A DNA stretch of 30,195 nt from an uncultured bacterium (lineage in GTDB: Bacteria > Actinomycetota > Coriobacteriia > Coriobacteriales > Coriobacteriaceae), in NCBI GenBank assembly GCA_905214525.1, contig CAJMMN010000029.1, positions 1 to 30,195 of the forward strand, given 5' to 3'. The notes beneath the pieces are model-generated. The model was not told where the DNA came from. It did no database searches and saw only the letters and a program-made list of their open reading frames with translations. Made by a program: the position numbers and the translations under genes. Shown piece after piece: positions 14,621 to 23,215 of this stretch. Numbering within the stretch: the stretch's first letter is position 1; every line of letters starts with the position of its first letter.

Positions 14621-17197
14621 ATGTGCGATTGCACAGATCATAAGGACGAGATCCCTGTCTACGACGCGCAGGCCATTGAGTCCAGGTGGATGAAGGCTTG
14701 GGAGGACTCCGACCTCTTTGCCGTCGACACCGACGCCAGCAAGCCCAAGAAGTATGTGCTCGAGATGTTCCCGTATCCGTCGGGCGACCTGCACATGGGC
14801 CACGCGCGCAACTATACCATCGGCGATGCCATGGCCCGTCAGGCCCGCATGCGCGGCTTTGACGTGCTGCACCCCATCGGCTTTGACGCCTTTGGCCTGC
14901 CCGCCGAGAACGCCGCCATCAAGCACAACACGCAGGCTGCCGCCTGGACGTATAAGAACATGGACCAGGCGCTCGCCACGATGAGGCGCATGGGCTTCTC
15001 CTACGACCTGGATCGCACCGTTAAGACCTGCAGTCCCGACTACTATCGCTGGGGTCAGTGGATCTTTGAGAAGATGTGGGAAAAGGGCCTGGTCTATCGT
15101 AAGAAGAATCCGGTTAACTGGTGCCCCACCTGCAAGACCGTTTTGGCTAACGAGCAGGTGACCGAGGGCAAGTGCTGGCGTTGCGGCACCGAGCCCGAGA
15201 AGCGCGACCTTGAGCAGTGGTACTACAAGATCACCGAGTACTCCCAGGAGCTGCTCGACGACCTGGAGAAGCTCCCCGGCTGGCCCGAGCGCGTCAAGCA
15301 GATGCAGGCCAACTGGATCGGTCGCTCCGAGGGCGCCGAGGTCGACTTTACCCTGTGCGATGCCGATGGCGAGCCCATCGAGGGCGACGAGGGCAAGATC
15401 ACCGTCTTCACCACGCGCGCCGACACGCTCTTTGGCGTCTCCTTCTTTGTCCTGGCTCCCGAGTACGCCCGTCTGCACGAGCTCGTCGAGGGCACGGAGT
15501 ACGAGGCGGCCGTCACCAAGATTGTTGAGGACTCCAAGCACATTTCTGCCGTCGAGCGTGCCCAGGGCACTCTCGAGAAGCACGGTGCCTTTACCGGCCG
15601 CTACGTGGTGAACCCCGTTAACGGCGAAAAGGTCCCCGTGTGGGTTGCCGACTACGTCGTGGCTGACTACGGCACCGGCGCCGTCATGGCCGTTCCCTGC
15701 GGCGACCAGCGCGACTTTGAGTTTGCCCGCAAGTATGATCTGCCGATCGTGCCGATCATCTTGGACGACGATGATCGCGCTGCCGTCGAGGCCAGCGGCG
15801 AGACCATCGATACCTTCCATGCCGAGACCGTCGACTGGGATTGCGCCCACGCTGCCGAGGGCACGCTCGTCCAGTCCGGCAAGTACACCGGCATGCGCGG
15901 CGGTAAGCACTCCGAGGGCGAGGCTGCGATCGTGGCCGACCTCGAGGCCATGGGCTGCGGTCGTCGCAAGGTCGAGTTCCGCCTGCGCGACTGGCTCATC
16001 AGCCGCCAGCGTTATTGGGGCAACCCCATCCCGGCCATTCACTGCGAGCACTGCGGTATTGTGCCCGTGCCCGAGGATCAGCTGCCGGTGACGCTGCCCG
16101 AGAACCTGGACCTGGGCGCCGGCGAGACGCTTGCCGAGTGCAAGGACTTCTACGAGACCACCTGCCCGGTCTGCGGCCGCCCGGCCAAGCGCGAGACCGA
16201 TACCATGGACACCTTTACCTGCTCCAGCTGGTATTACCTGCGCTATACCGACCCGCACAACACCGAGCTGCCCTTCTCCCGCGAAGCCGCCGACCGTTGG
16301 ATGCCCGTCGATAACTACATCGGCGGCATCGAGCACGCCATTTTGCACCTGCTCTACAGCCGCTTCTTTACCAAGGCGCTGCGCGACCTGGGCCTGCTGA
16401 GTGTGGACGAGCCCTTCACCAACCTGCTGTGCCAGGGCATGGTTAAGGACGAGAACGGCGACACCATGTCCAAGTCCAAGGGCAACGTCGTGCCCCCGAG
16501 CTCGGTCATCGAGCCCTACGGCGCCGACACCATGCGTCTGGCGATCCTGTTTATCGCCCCGCCCGAGAAGGACTTCGACTGGGATCCCAAGGCCGTTGAG
16601 GGCGCCAACCGCTTCATTAAGCGCGCCTGGCGTATCGTTTGGCAGCTCGTCCAGTCCGGCGACGCCAACGTGGCCTTCGACAAGTCCGCGCTCGACGAGA
16701 CCGCGATGAAGCTCTATCGCGAGCGTCACCGCACTATCGCCAAGTGCACCGAGGACTTTGACCGAGGCCAGTTCAACACCGCCATCTCGGCCGTCATGGA
16801 ACTCGTCAATGCCGCGAGTGCTTACCTCAATGCTACTGAGGGCGCTTCCCGTGACAAGGCGATGTGCTACGGCGTGGCTAAGGATATCGTGAGCGTCCTT
16901 GCCCCCATCTGCCCGTTCTGGGCCGACGAGCTGTGGCATGAGGCGCTCGGCTGCGAGGGCAATGCCTACACCGCCGCCTGGCCCGAGTTCGACTTGGCCG
17001 AGTCCATCGAGGACACGGTGCAGATCGTCGTACAGGTGCTCGGCAAGGTCCGCGGCCGCATCGACGTCGCCCGCGACGCCTCCAACGAGGAGATGCAGGC
17101 TGCCGCTGAGGAAGCCGTCGCCAAGTGGCTCGAGGGCAAGACGGTCGTCAAGGCCATCTGCGTGCCCGGCAAGCTGGTCAACCTGGTGGTCAAATAA
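14621..17197 (+). CDS. leuS: Leucyl-tRNA synthetase
   Basis: An 858-residue class I aminoacyl-tRNA synthetase charging tRNA-Leu. The ATP-site motifs are H58-M-G-H61 (HIGH type) and T615-M-S-K-S619 (KMSKS type). A Cys-rich zinc-binding insert (WCPTCKTV...CWRCG, near 168-190) and the CP1 editing domain (TTRADTLFG; CGDQRDFEF) are present, as are the anticodon-binding and C-terminal domains. Start ATG 14621 is chosen for AAAGGAG (14609-14615); the frame is open upstream to 14537, but that part is the foldback arm. Length is normal. Translation begins MCDCTDHKDE, a short extension ahead of the usual start. Confidence 0.97.
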   Translation: MCDCTDHKDEIPVYDAQAIESRWMKAWEDSDLFAVDTDASKPKKYVLEMFPYPSGDLHMGHARNYTIGDAMARQARMRGFDVLHPIGFDAFGLPAENAAIKHNTQAAAWTYKNMDQALATMRRMGFSYDLDRTVKTCSPDYYRWGQWIFEKMWEKGLVYRKKNPVNWCPTCKTVLANEQVTEGKCWRCGTEPEKRDLEQWYYKITEYSQELLDDLEKLPGWPERVKQMQANWIGRSEGAEVDFTLCDADGEPIEGDEGKITVFTTRADTLFGVSFFVLAPEYARLHELVEGTEYEAAVTKIVEDSKHISAVERAQGTLEKHGAFTGRYVVNPVNGEKVPVWVADYVVADYGTGAVMAVPCGDQRDFEFARKYDLPIVPIILDDDDRAAVEASGETIDTFHAETVDWDCAHAAEGTLVQSGKYTGMRGGKHSEGEAAIVADLEAMGCGRRKVEFRLRDWLISRQRYWGNPIPAIHCEHCGIVPVPEDQLPVTLPENLDLGAGETLAECKDFYETTCPVCGRPAKRETDTMDTFTCSSWYYLRYTDPHNTELPFSREAADRWMPVDNYIGGIEHAILHLLYSRFFTKALRDLGLLSVDEPFTNLLCQGMVKDENGDTMSKSKGNVVPPSSVIEPYGADTMRLAILFIAPPEKDFDWDPKAVEGANRFIKRAWRIVWQLVQSGDANVAFDKSALDETAMKLYRERHRTIAKCTEDFDRGQFNTAISAVMELVNAASAYLNATEGASRDKAMCYGVAKDIVSVLAPICPFWADELWHEALGCEGNAYTAAWPEFDLAESIEDTVQIVVQVLGKVRGRIDVARDASNEEMQAAAEEAVAKWLEGKTVVKAICVPGKLVNLVVK

Positions 17198-17225
17198 GCT
17201 CTGCGCGTAAAGCTGACATGCAATA

Positions 17226-17262
17226 AACGAGGGGCGGTCCGGTTGGGTCGTCCCTCGTTTTG
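17226..17262. terminator. Intrinsic terminator after leuS
   Basis: AACGAGGGGCG (17226-17236) pairs with CGTCCCTCGTT (17249-17259), one G-U pair, followed by TT-rich sequence. The opposite flank reads TTATTG on the minus strand, so it may also end the convergent lipoprotein transcript. Confidence 0.8.
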
Positions 17263-17301
17263 TGTTGTCTGCCCTGCTTAGTCAGTGCGTCGCACCGTCT
17301 T

Positions 17302-17874
17302 CTACGGGATGTGTACCAGGTCCCTAAAGTAAACGTTGCCTGTTGCCTCTTCGAACATCCAGATGTTGAGGTAGATGTCGTTGAGGTCGTTGTTCACATC
17401 AAAGTCCGGGTCGTCGAAGGTGCCCACAAAGGTGAGCATGGCGCGCGTTTCCTCGCCCGCTGCGACCGGCTGGCGCATGCGCACGTCGCGGACCACGCCG
17501 TTGACGTAGGCATAGGAGTCCACATCGCCAAACATCATGTCGACATCGGTATTGTTGGTTACCGTAAAGACGAGCGCGGCGTCCCCGTAGCCGTCGGTGT
17601 CCTTACCAACGCAGGTGACGTGGACGTTCTCGTCCGCCTCTAGGTCGATGGGGAATTGTTCTTGGGGGTCGGGGCCCAAACCCTGGGGATCGACGATGTC
17701 CTCGTCTATTTTGTCGAAGCTCACCGGGGGTTCGGTTTTCTCGATGGCTTTGGTGCTGCCAGGGTTCGGTTCGCATGTTCCGGTTTTGCCATTCGTGTTG
17801 CCGCAGCCTAAGAGGGCCAACGAGCACGTTGCGATGGCGAGCGCAGTTATGCAGGGGGTGCCTAGACGTTTCAT
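17302..17874 (-). CDS. Small secreted lipoprotein, function unknown
   Basis: A 190-residue protein with a classic lipoprotein signal peptide: MKRLG start, hydrophobic core, lipobox L21-L-G-C24. AAGGAGG (17880-17886 on the plus strand, read in reverse) is six bases before the ATG. After a Pro/Glu-rich linker the mature part (about residues 75-190) looks like an all-beta domain of the DUF4352/DUF5067 type (ALVFTVTNNTDVDM, then MLTFVGTFDD). Such domains sit on Gram-positive cell surfaces; the ligand is not known. It stands alone, convergent with leuS. Confidence 0.75.
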   Translation of the reverse strand: MKRLGTPCITALAIATCSLALLGCGNTNGKTGTCEPNPGSTKAIEKTEPPVSFDKIDEDIVDPQGLGPDPQEQFPIDLEADENVHVTCVGKDTDGYGDAALVFTVTNNTDVDMMFGDVDSYAYVNGVVRDVRMRQPVAAGEETRAMLTFVGTFDDPDFDVNNDLNDIYLNIWMFEEATGNVYFRDLVHIP

Positions 17875-18130
17875 GTGTGCCTCCTTGCCGTAGAGGATTT
17901 GGAATGGTTCGTCGTTGCGCGACTTGCTGGCTGGCTTGTTGCAGAATGCCCCTTAGCGTAAGTCTGATCGATAGGGGCTCGGGGAGGAATGCCCTTGGGG
18001 TCCGAACGGGCCTGTGGAATGGGACGCATGGCCCGTTTTGGGACTGTTGAGGGCGCGCCGCATGGGGTTCCTCGGTCAATTGTCCTATTCTTGTGGAGAA
18101 CCTGTGCGCACGCTGACCTGCAGATTCGTA
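17875..18130. other. Intergenic region, mostly featureless
   Basis: No gene with a credible start is seen. Two inverted repeats occur: GCCCCT (17948-17953) with AGGGGC (17973-17978), and AACGGGCC (18005-18012) with GGCCCGTT (18030-18037), the latter followed by TTTG. No convincing promoter for the lipoprotein gene was found. Confidence 0.4.
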
Positions 18131-18136
18131 CTGTGC

Positions 18137-18165
18137 TTGCGCGTTTTCGCAGCTATTGGTATAGT
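18137..18165 (+). promoter_or_regulatory. Promoter of the rimP-nusA-infB operon
   Basis: -35 TTGCGC (18137-18142), 17-base spacer, extended -10 TGG-TATAGT (18157-18165). The start would be near 18172, only about 20 bases ahead of an intrinsic terminator. Confidence 0.65.
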
Positions 18166-18191
18166 TTGCTTGCAAATGAAGTTGTAATTTA

Positions 18192-18223
18192 AAGAAGTGG
18201 GGTTTCGGCCCCGCTTCTTTTTT
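18192..18223 (+). terminator. Intrinsic terminator (attenuator) ahead of rimP
   Basis: AAGAAGTGGGG (18192-18202) pairs with CCCCGCTTCTT (18209-18219), one G-U, with TTTCGG between and a run of six T. No plus-strand gene lies upstream except leuS, which has its own terminator, so this stem most likely acts on the rimP operon transcript. Confidence 0.85.
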
Positions 18224-18243
18224 GTATGGATGGAGGTGCCGCA

Positions 18244-18738
18244 ATGGTCAAGACCAAGACCGAGCAGGCGATCATCGACGCGCTCGAGGCCGTCGCTCCC
18301 CAGCACGATGTCGACATCGTCGACGTCGAGCTCGTGGGCGCCACCAAGGCCCCCTGCGTGCGCGTGCGTATCGAGGGTGCCGAGGGTCAGAGCCTGTCTC
18401 TCAACGACGTCACGGCCAACACCAAGTGGGTCGGCGATGTGATTGAGGAGCTCGACCCTATCTCTTCGAGCTATACGCTTGAGGTGTCGAGCCCGGGCAT
18501 GGCGCGCCCGCTGCGCCGCCCGAGTGACTTTGCCCGCTTTGTGGGCGAGAACTGCGAGCTCACCTCTACAGCCACCGAGGGCCGTCGCAAGTACGCCGGC
18601 AAGATTGCCGCTGCGACCGAGACCGAGGTGACCCTCGAGCTCGAGGACGGCGAGTCCGTTACCCTCGATTTCTCTAATGTTAAAAAGTGCAAGTTGAAGC
18701 CCACCTACGACTTCAAGCCCGCGAAGGAAGGAAAGTAA
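18244..18738 (+). CDS. rimP: Ribosome maturation factor RimP
   Basis: A 164-residue protein needed for 30S subunit maturation. It shows the family pattern: an N-terminal alpha/beta domain (DVDIVDVELVGATKAPCVRVRIE, then ISSSYTLEVSSPGMARPLRRPSDFARFVG) and a C-terminal SH3-like barrel (KIAAATETEVTLEL). GGAGGT (18232-18237) selects ATG 18244 over an in-frame ATG at 18226 that lies upstream of the SD. One base separates its stop from nusA, as is usual in bacteria. Confidence 0.94.
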   Translation: MVKTKTEQAIIDALEAVAPQHDVDIVDVELVGATKAPCVRVRIEGAEGQSLSLNDVTANTKWVGDVIEELDPISSSYTLEVSSPGMARPLRRPSDFARFVGENCELTSTATEGRRKYAGKIAAATETEVTLELEDGESVTLDFSNVKKCKLKPTYDFKPAKEGK

Positions 18739-18739
18739 G

Positions 18740-19987
18740 ATGGCAGCATCCGACATGATGTCCGCCCTGATGGAGCTTTGCCAGGAGAAGCACATCGACC
18801 AGCTCTACCTGATCGACCGCCTGGAGCAGTCGCTCGCCAAGAGCTATGCCGAGATCCTGCATCTTGAGTGGGGCGCCAAGGTGACCATCGACCGCACCAC
18901 CGGCAAGATCTACGTCTACCGCCTGGAGCCGATCGACGATTCCATGGACGAGGAGGGCAACTTCACCGAGTTCGAGGAGATCGACGTCACCCCTAAGAAC
19001 ACGAGCCGCATCGCTGCCCAGCACGCCAAGGCCGAGATCAACGCCATCGTGCGCAACTCCGCCCGCGAGCAGATCTACGAGGAGTTCTCCGGCCGCATCG
19101 GTGACCTCATCAGCGGTACCGTGCTGCAGTCCACGCCCGACTTCACGATCGTCAAGATTCGCGAGGGCGTCGAGGCCGAGCTGCCGCACTTCGATCAGCG
19201 CCGTTACGAGAACGAGCGCAACGAGCGCCCGATGGGCGAGCGTTACCTGCACAACCAGCACATCAAGGCCGTGATCATCGACGTTCGCGACCCCAACTCC
19301 AACCTGCAGCCGGTTCGTGGCGAGCACAGCCGTCCGCCGATTGTCATCTCCCGTACCCACCCCGAGCTCATGCGTCGCCTGTTTGAGCAGGAGGTGCCCG
19401 AGATCTATGAGGGCACCGTCCAGATCAAGTCGATCGCCCGCGAGCCCGGCCAGCGTTCCAAGGTCGCCGTCCACTCGCTCGACGACCGTCTGGATCCCGT
19501 GGGCGCCTGCGTCGGCCCCAAGGGCAGCCGTGTTCGCGCTGTCGTGGGCGAGCTCCGTGGCGAGCGCGTCGACGTCATCCTGTGGGATGCCGATCCTGCC
19601 GTCTACGTTGCCAACGCCCTGTCGCCTGCCAAGGTCACCCGCGTCCTCATCGACGAGGAGAAGGCCTACGCCGGCGTCATCGTGCCCGATGACCAGCTGT
19701 CCCTCGCCATCGGCAAGGAGGGCCAGAACGCCCGCCTCGCTGCGCGCCTGACCGGCTGGCACATCGACATCAAGTCCGAGACGCTTGCCGCCGACATCCT
19801 CAAGAACGTTCCCGTTCACGAGGAGCCCGCCGCCGACCTGATCGGTGACGAGGAGGACGAGGACGTCCGTCGCTGCGAGTATGTGTCCGAGGACGGCATC
19901 CAGTGCCGCAACCAGGCTCGTCCCGGCTCCCGTTTCTGCGGTGTCCACGACACCGACGCCTTCGATGATGCGGAGGACCTGATCTAG
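18740..19987 (+). CDS. nusA: Transcription factor NusA with Cys-rich C-terminal tail
   Basis: A 415-residue RNA-polymerase-binding pausing/termination factor. In order: N-terminal domain (1-125), S1 domain (about 130-200, ISGTVLQSTPDFTIVKI), and two KH domains (about 200-350, with GACVGPKGSRVRAV and LAIGKEGQNARLAARL). After residue 370 comes an unusual tail with C379-x9-C389-x10-C400-x2-H403, a pattern that could bind one zinc and recalls the short DUF5763-type motif. No ylxR or L7Ae-type gene follows; infB is next after 91 bases, which hold a GGCACC-CAA-GGTGCC hairpin. Starts one base after rimP. Confidence 0.95.
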   Translation: MAASDMMSALMELCQEKHIDQLYLIDRLEQSLAKSYAEILHLEWGAKVTIDRTTGKIYVYRLEPIDDSMDEEGNFTEFEEIDVTPKNTSRIAAQHAKAEINAIVRNSAREQIYEEFSGRIGDLISGTVLQSTPDFTIVKIREGVEAELPHFDQRRYENERNERPMGERYLHNQHIKAVIIDVRDPNSNLQPVRGEHSRPPIVISRTHPELMRRLFEQEVPEIYEGTVQIKSIAREPGQRSKVAVHSLDDRLDPVGACVGPKGSRVRAVVGELRGERVDVILWDADPAVYVANALSPAKVTRVLIDEEKAYAGVIVPDDQLSLAIGKEGQNARLAARLTGWHIDIKSETLAADILKNVPVHEEPAADLIGDEEDEDVRRCEYVSEDGIQCRNQARPGSRFCGVHDTDAFDDAEDLI

Positions 19988-20042
19988 CGCGCGGTCGCGC
20001 CGGGCAGGTCCCGGCGCATCTCCCACGCTCGTTCAGTCTCTA

Positions 20043-20057
20043 GGCACCCAAGGTGCC
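20043..20057 (+). repeat. Hairpin between nusA and infB
   Basis: GGCACC-CAA-GGTGCC with no T run, 22 bases ahead of the infB ATG. It may shape translation or processing of the infB part of the transcript. Confidence 0.4.
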
Positions 20058-20078
20058 AGAAAGGGTAGGTGAAGTCAT

Positions 20079-22793
20079 ATGGCAAAAGTCCGTGTGTCCA
20101 CCCTGGCCAAAGAGTTCGGCATGACCTCCAAGGAACTGATGGGTCATCTCGCCGATATGAAGATTCCCGCTAAGTCCGCATCCTCCACCTTGGAGGACGC
20201 CTATGTCGCCATGGTCCGCAAGCAGCTCGCCTCGGTGATCGAGGCCCGCGCTCAGGAAGTCGAGGCCGCCAAGCAGGCCGAGGAGCAGGCTGCCGCCGCC
20301 GAGGAGGCTGCACGCGCCGCCGAGGCCGAGCGCGAGCGCATCGCCGCCGAGAAGGCACGCGAGGAGGAGCGCCGTCAGTTTGCCGCAGCCCAGGCTGCCG
20401 AGGAGGCTGCCCGCGCCGAGGCCGAGGCCAAGAAGAAGGCCGAGCAGGAGCGCCTTGCTCGCGAGAAGGAGGAGGCTGCTCGCGAGGCCCAGCGCCGCGC
20501 CGTTCCCGCTTCCGACTCCGGTTCGCGCTTCCGTTCGCTGCTCGACCAGATCGCCGCACAGGAGACCGTGCTCAAGGAGAAGAAGGACGCCGAGGACAAG
20601 GCCAAGGCCGAGCGTGCCGCCGAGCGCGGTAACCGTCGTGGCGGCAACAACGACCGCCGCGGAGGCCGTCGTAACGATCGTAACGCCTCCGACAGCAACT
20701 CCGAGCGCAACGCCTCCGAGAGCCGTCCGCATAGCCATCGCACCAACGCCAGCAACAACGTCGCTGTCGGCATGGACTTCCCCAACCCCGACAAGCAGGG
20801 CAAGGGCAAGAAGCGCAAGGGCGGTCACAATAACGAAGAGGACCACTACAGCCGTATGGCTCGCGAGGCCGAGGAGTACAGCCGCGAGAAGGTGCTCGAG
20901 GAGGCCCGTGCCGCCGTCGAGGAGGCCTCTCGCGAGTCCACCGGTCGCCGCAAGAAGCGCAAGGAGAAGCGCGAGCGCGAGGCTGCCAAGGCTCAGGAGG
21001 AGCGCAAGATAGAGGAGGCGCTGGCCCAGGGCGTGAACCCCGAGGAGCTCGACGCCATCAAGGTCTCCCAGGGCGTTACCGTCCAGGAACTCGCCGAGGC
21101 GCTCGACGTTCCGGCCAACGACATCATCAAGCGCCTGTTCCTGTTGGGCACGCCGCTCACCATGACACAGTCCATGTCTGACGACCTCGTCGAGCTCGTT
21201 GCCGACGACCTGGGCCGTCAGATCAAGATCATCACCCCCGAGGAGGAGAACACCTTCTCGTTCTACGACGATCCCGCCGACCTTAAGCCGCGTGCACCGG
21301 TCGTCACCGTCATGGGCCACGTCGACCACGGCAAGACGTCGCTGCTCGACGCCATCCGCCACACCGGCGTTGCAGCCGGCGAGGCAGGCGGCATTACCCA
21401 GGCAATCGGTGCTTCGCAGGTTATGATCAACGACCGCAAGATCACCTTCATCGATACCCCGGGCCATGCCACCTTTACGGCCATGCGTGCCCGTGGTGCC
21501 AAGGTGACCGACATCGTCATTCTGATCGTGGCTGCCGACGACGGCGTCATGCCCCAGACCGTCGAGTCGATCAACCACGCCAAGGCCGCCGGCGTACCCA
21601 TCGTCGTTGCTGTCAACAAGATCGATAAGCCGGGCGCCAACCCCGACCGCGTGCGCCAGGAGCTCACCGAGTACGGTGTCATCCCCGAGGAGTGGGGCGG
21701 ACAGAACATGTTTGTCAACATCTCGGCGAAGCAGAAGATCGGTATCGACGACCTGCTCGAGACCGTGCTGCTCCAGGCCGACGTGCTCGAGCTCAAGGCC
21801 AACCCGGACACCTTTGCCTCCGGCAACGTCCTCGAGGCCAAGCTCGACAAGGGCCGCGGTTCGGTCGCTACCGTGCTCGTGACCCGCGGTACCCTGCACG
21901 TGGGCGATACACTGGTCGCCGGCCTCACCTACGGCCGCGTCCGCGCCATGCTCGACCCCAAGGGCCGCGCTGTCACCGAGGCCGGTCCCTCCGACGCCGT
22001 CGAGATTTTGGGCCTGCAGTCCGTACCCAACGCCGGTGACGAGTTCCGCGTGTTCGAGGACGAGCGCGAGGCACGTGCGCTGGCCGACGAGCGTTCGCTC
22101 AAGGCCCGTATCGAGGAGCAGAGCCGCGTCAAGCACGTCACGCTCGAGAACCTCTTCGAGACCATTGCCGACGCCGAGGTCAAGGAGCTCAACCTGATCA
22201 TCAAGGCCGACGTCCAGGGTTCCATCGAGGCCCTTCAGGACTCGCTCGACAAGATGGATCAGTCCGAGGTCCGCATCAACACGATCCACTCCGCCGTTGG
22301 CGCCATCAACGAGACCGACGTCGTCCTGGCCGACGCCTCCAACGCCATCATCATCGGCTTTGGTGTGCGTCCCGACGGCAAGGCTCGCTCCGCTGCCGAG
22401 CGCGAGGGCGTCGAGATCCGTTGCTACGACGTCATCTACAAGTGCCTCGAGGAACTTGACGCTGCCCGTATCGGCATGCTCAAGCCCACCGAGGTCGAGG
22501 TCTCCACGGGTACCGCGACCGTCCTGGACACCTTCAAGGTGCCCAAAGTCGGTATCGCTGCCGGTGTCCGCGTCGAAGAGGGCGAGATCGCCGCGACCGA
22601 TTCCGTGCGTCTGGTGCGCGACGGCATCGTGGTCTTCAACGGCAAGATCGCCTCGATGCGCCACTACAAGGACGAGGCCAAGAGCCTCAAGAGCGGATCC
22701 GAGGGCGGCATTGGCCTGGAGAACTTCCAGGACATCAAGCCCGGCGACCAGATCGAGGGTTACCGCATCGACCAGGTTGCCCGTACCGAGTAG
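20079..22793 (+). CDS. infB: Translation initiation factor IF-2
   Basis: A 904-residue GTPase that brings fMet-tRNA to the 30S subunit. The N-terminus has the IF2N fold (VRVSTLAKEFGMTSKELM), then a long charged Ala/Glu/Arg-rich helix (about 50-160) and a basic Arg/Asn/Ser-rich linker (to about 330), which is low-complexity and typical of high-GC IF-2. A second IF2N domain precedes the G domain: G413-H-V-D-H-G-K-T420, D459-T-P-G-H463 and N513-K-I-D516. Domains II, III and IV follow. GGGTAGGTGA near 20065-20074 serves as SD. The minus strand is open for 874 codons here, a codon-bias artefact. Confidence 0.97.
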   Translation: MAKVRVSTLAKEFGMTSKELMGHLADMKIPAKSASSTLEDAYVAMVRKQLASVIEARAQEVEAAKQAEEQAAAAEEAARAAEAERERIAAEKAREEERRQFAAAQAAEEAARAEAEAKKKAEQERLAREKEEAAREAQRRAVPASDSGSRFRSLLDQIAAQETVLKEKKDAEDKAKAERAAERGNRRGGNNDRRGGRRNDRNASDSNSERNASESRPHSHRTNASNNVAVGMDFPNPDKQGKGKKRKGGHNNEEDHYSRMAREAEEYSREKVLEEARAAVEEASRESTGRRKKRKEKREREAAKAQEERKIEEALAQGVNPEELDAIKVSQGVTVQELAEALDVPANDIIKRLFLLGTPLTMTQSMSDDLVELVADDLGRQIKIITPEEENTFSFYDDPADLKPRAPVVTVMGHVDHGKTSLLDAIRHTGVAAGEAGGITQAIGASQVMINDRKITFIDTPGHATFTAMRARGAKVTDIVILIVAADDGVMPQTVESINHAKAAGVPIVVAVNKIDKPGANPDRVRQELTEYGVIPEEWGGQNMFVNISAKQKIGIDDLLETVLLQADVLELKANPDTFASGNVLEAKLDKGRGSVATVLVTRGTLHVGDTLVAGLTYGRVRAMLDPKGRAVTEAGPSDAVEILGLQSVPNAGDEFRVFEDEREARALADERSLKARIEEQSRVKHVTLENLFETIADAEVKELNLIIKADVQGSIEALQDSLDKMDQSEVRINTIHSAVGAINETDVVLADASNAIIIGFGVRPDGKARSAAEREGVEIRCYDVIYKCLEELDAARIGMLKPTEVEVSTGTATVLDTFKVPKVGIAAGVRVEEGEIAATDSVRLVRDGIVVFNGKIASMRHYKDEAKSLKSGSEGGIGLENFQDIKPGDQIEGYRIDQVARTE

Positions 22794-22804
22794 GGGGTAG
22801 CGCT

Positions 22805-23215
22805 ATGAAGCAAACGCAGGCAACCCGCCGTCTGGGCGAGCAGCTTCGCGAGAAGCTTGGTTATATCCTGCTCTTTGAGGTTTCCGATCCGCGTCTCGAC
22901 CTGGTTACTTTGACCGCGGTTGAGGTCGCGGTGGACCGTTCGTTCGCGCGTGTGTACGTGTCGTGCGATGCGAGCCGCTACGACGAGGTCATGGAGGCGC
23001 TCGCAAGCGCCAAGGGCCGTATTCGCAGCCTGTTGGCTCGCTCGCTCGATTGGCGTGTTACGCCCGAGCTCGATTTTCGCATCGATCGCTCGACCGATGA
23101 GGCCGAGCGCATCACGCGTGCGCTGGAAAACGTTCCCGCCACGCTTGCGATCGAAAAGGACGAGGACGGCTATCCGATAGCGGATGCCGCCCAGGAGGCA
23201 GCTTTAGATGACTAA
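22805..23215 (+). CDS. rbfA: 30S ribosome-binding factor A
   Basis: A 136-residue KH-fold protein for 16S rRNA/30S maturation. Family landmarks are the TRRLGEQLREKLGYILLFEVSDPRL start, LVTLTAVEVAVDRSFARVYVS and LDFRIDRSTDEAERI. It begins 11 bases after infB with GGGGG as SD and ends overlapping nrnA by 8 bases. The usual RbfA helix and acidic tail are present. Confidence 0.95.
   Translation: MKQTQATRRLGEQLREKLGYILLFEVSDPRLDLVTLTAVEVAVDRSFARVYVSCDASRYDEVMEALASAKGRIRSLLARSLDWRVTPELDFRIDRSTDEAERITRALENVPATLAIEKDEDGYPIADAAQEAALDD

Noticed and set aside
14492..16939. 815-codon open frame antisense to leuS
   Set aside because: Same codon-bias artefact; the plus strand has all synthetase motifs.
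17989..18192. Small plus-strand gene between the lipoprotein and rimP
   Set aside because: No SD, no recognisable motif, and it runs through the rimP promoter.
18713..20026. 437-codon open frame antisense to nusA
   Set aside because: Covers nusA completely and shows no domain pattern.
20040..22664. 874-codon open frame antisense to infB
   Set aside because: It mirrors a confidently identified IF-2 gene; GC-rich codon bias opens the opposite strand. Its Leu/Gly/Val-rich product matches no recognisable family.
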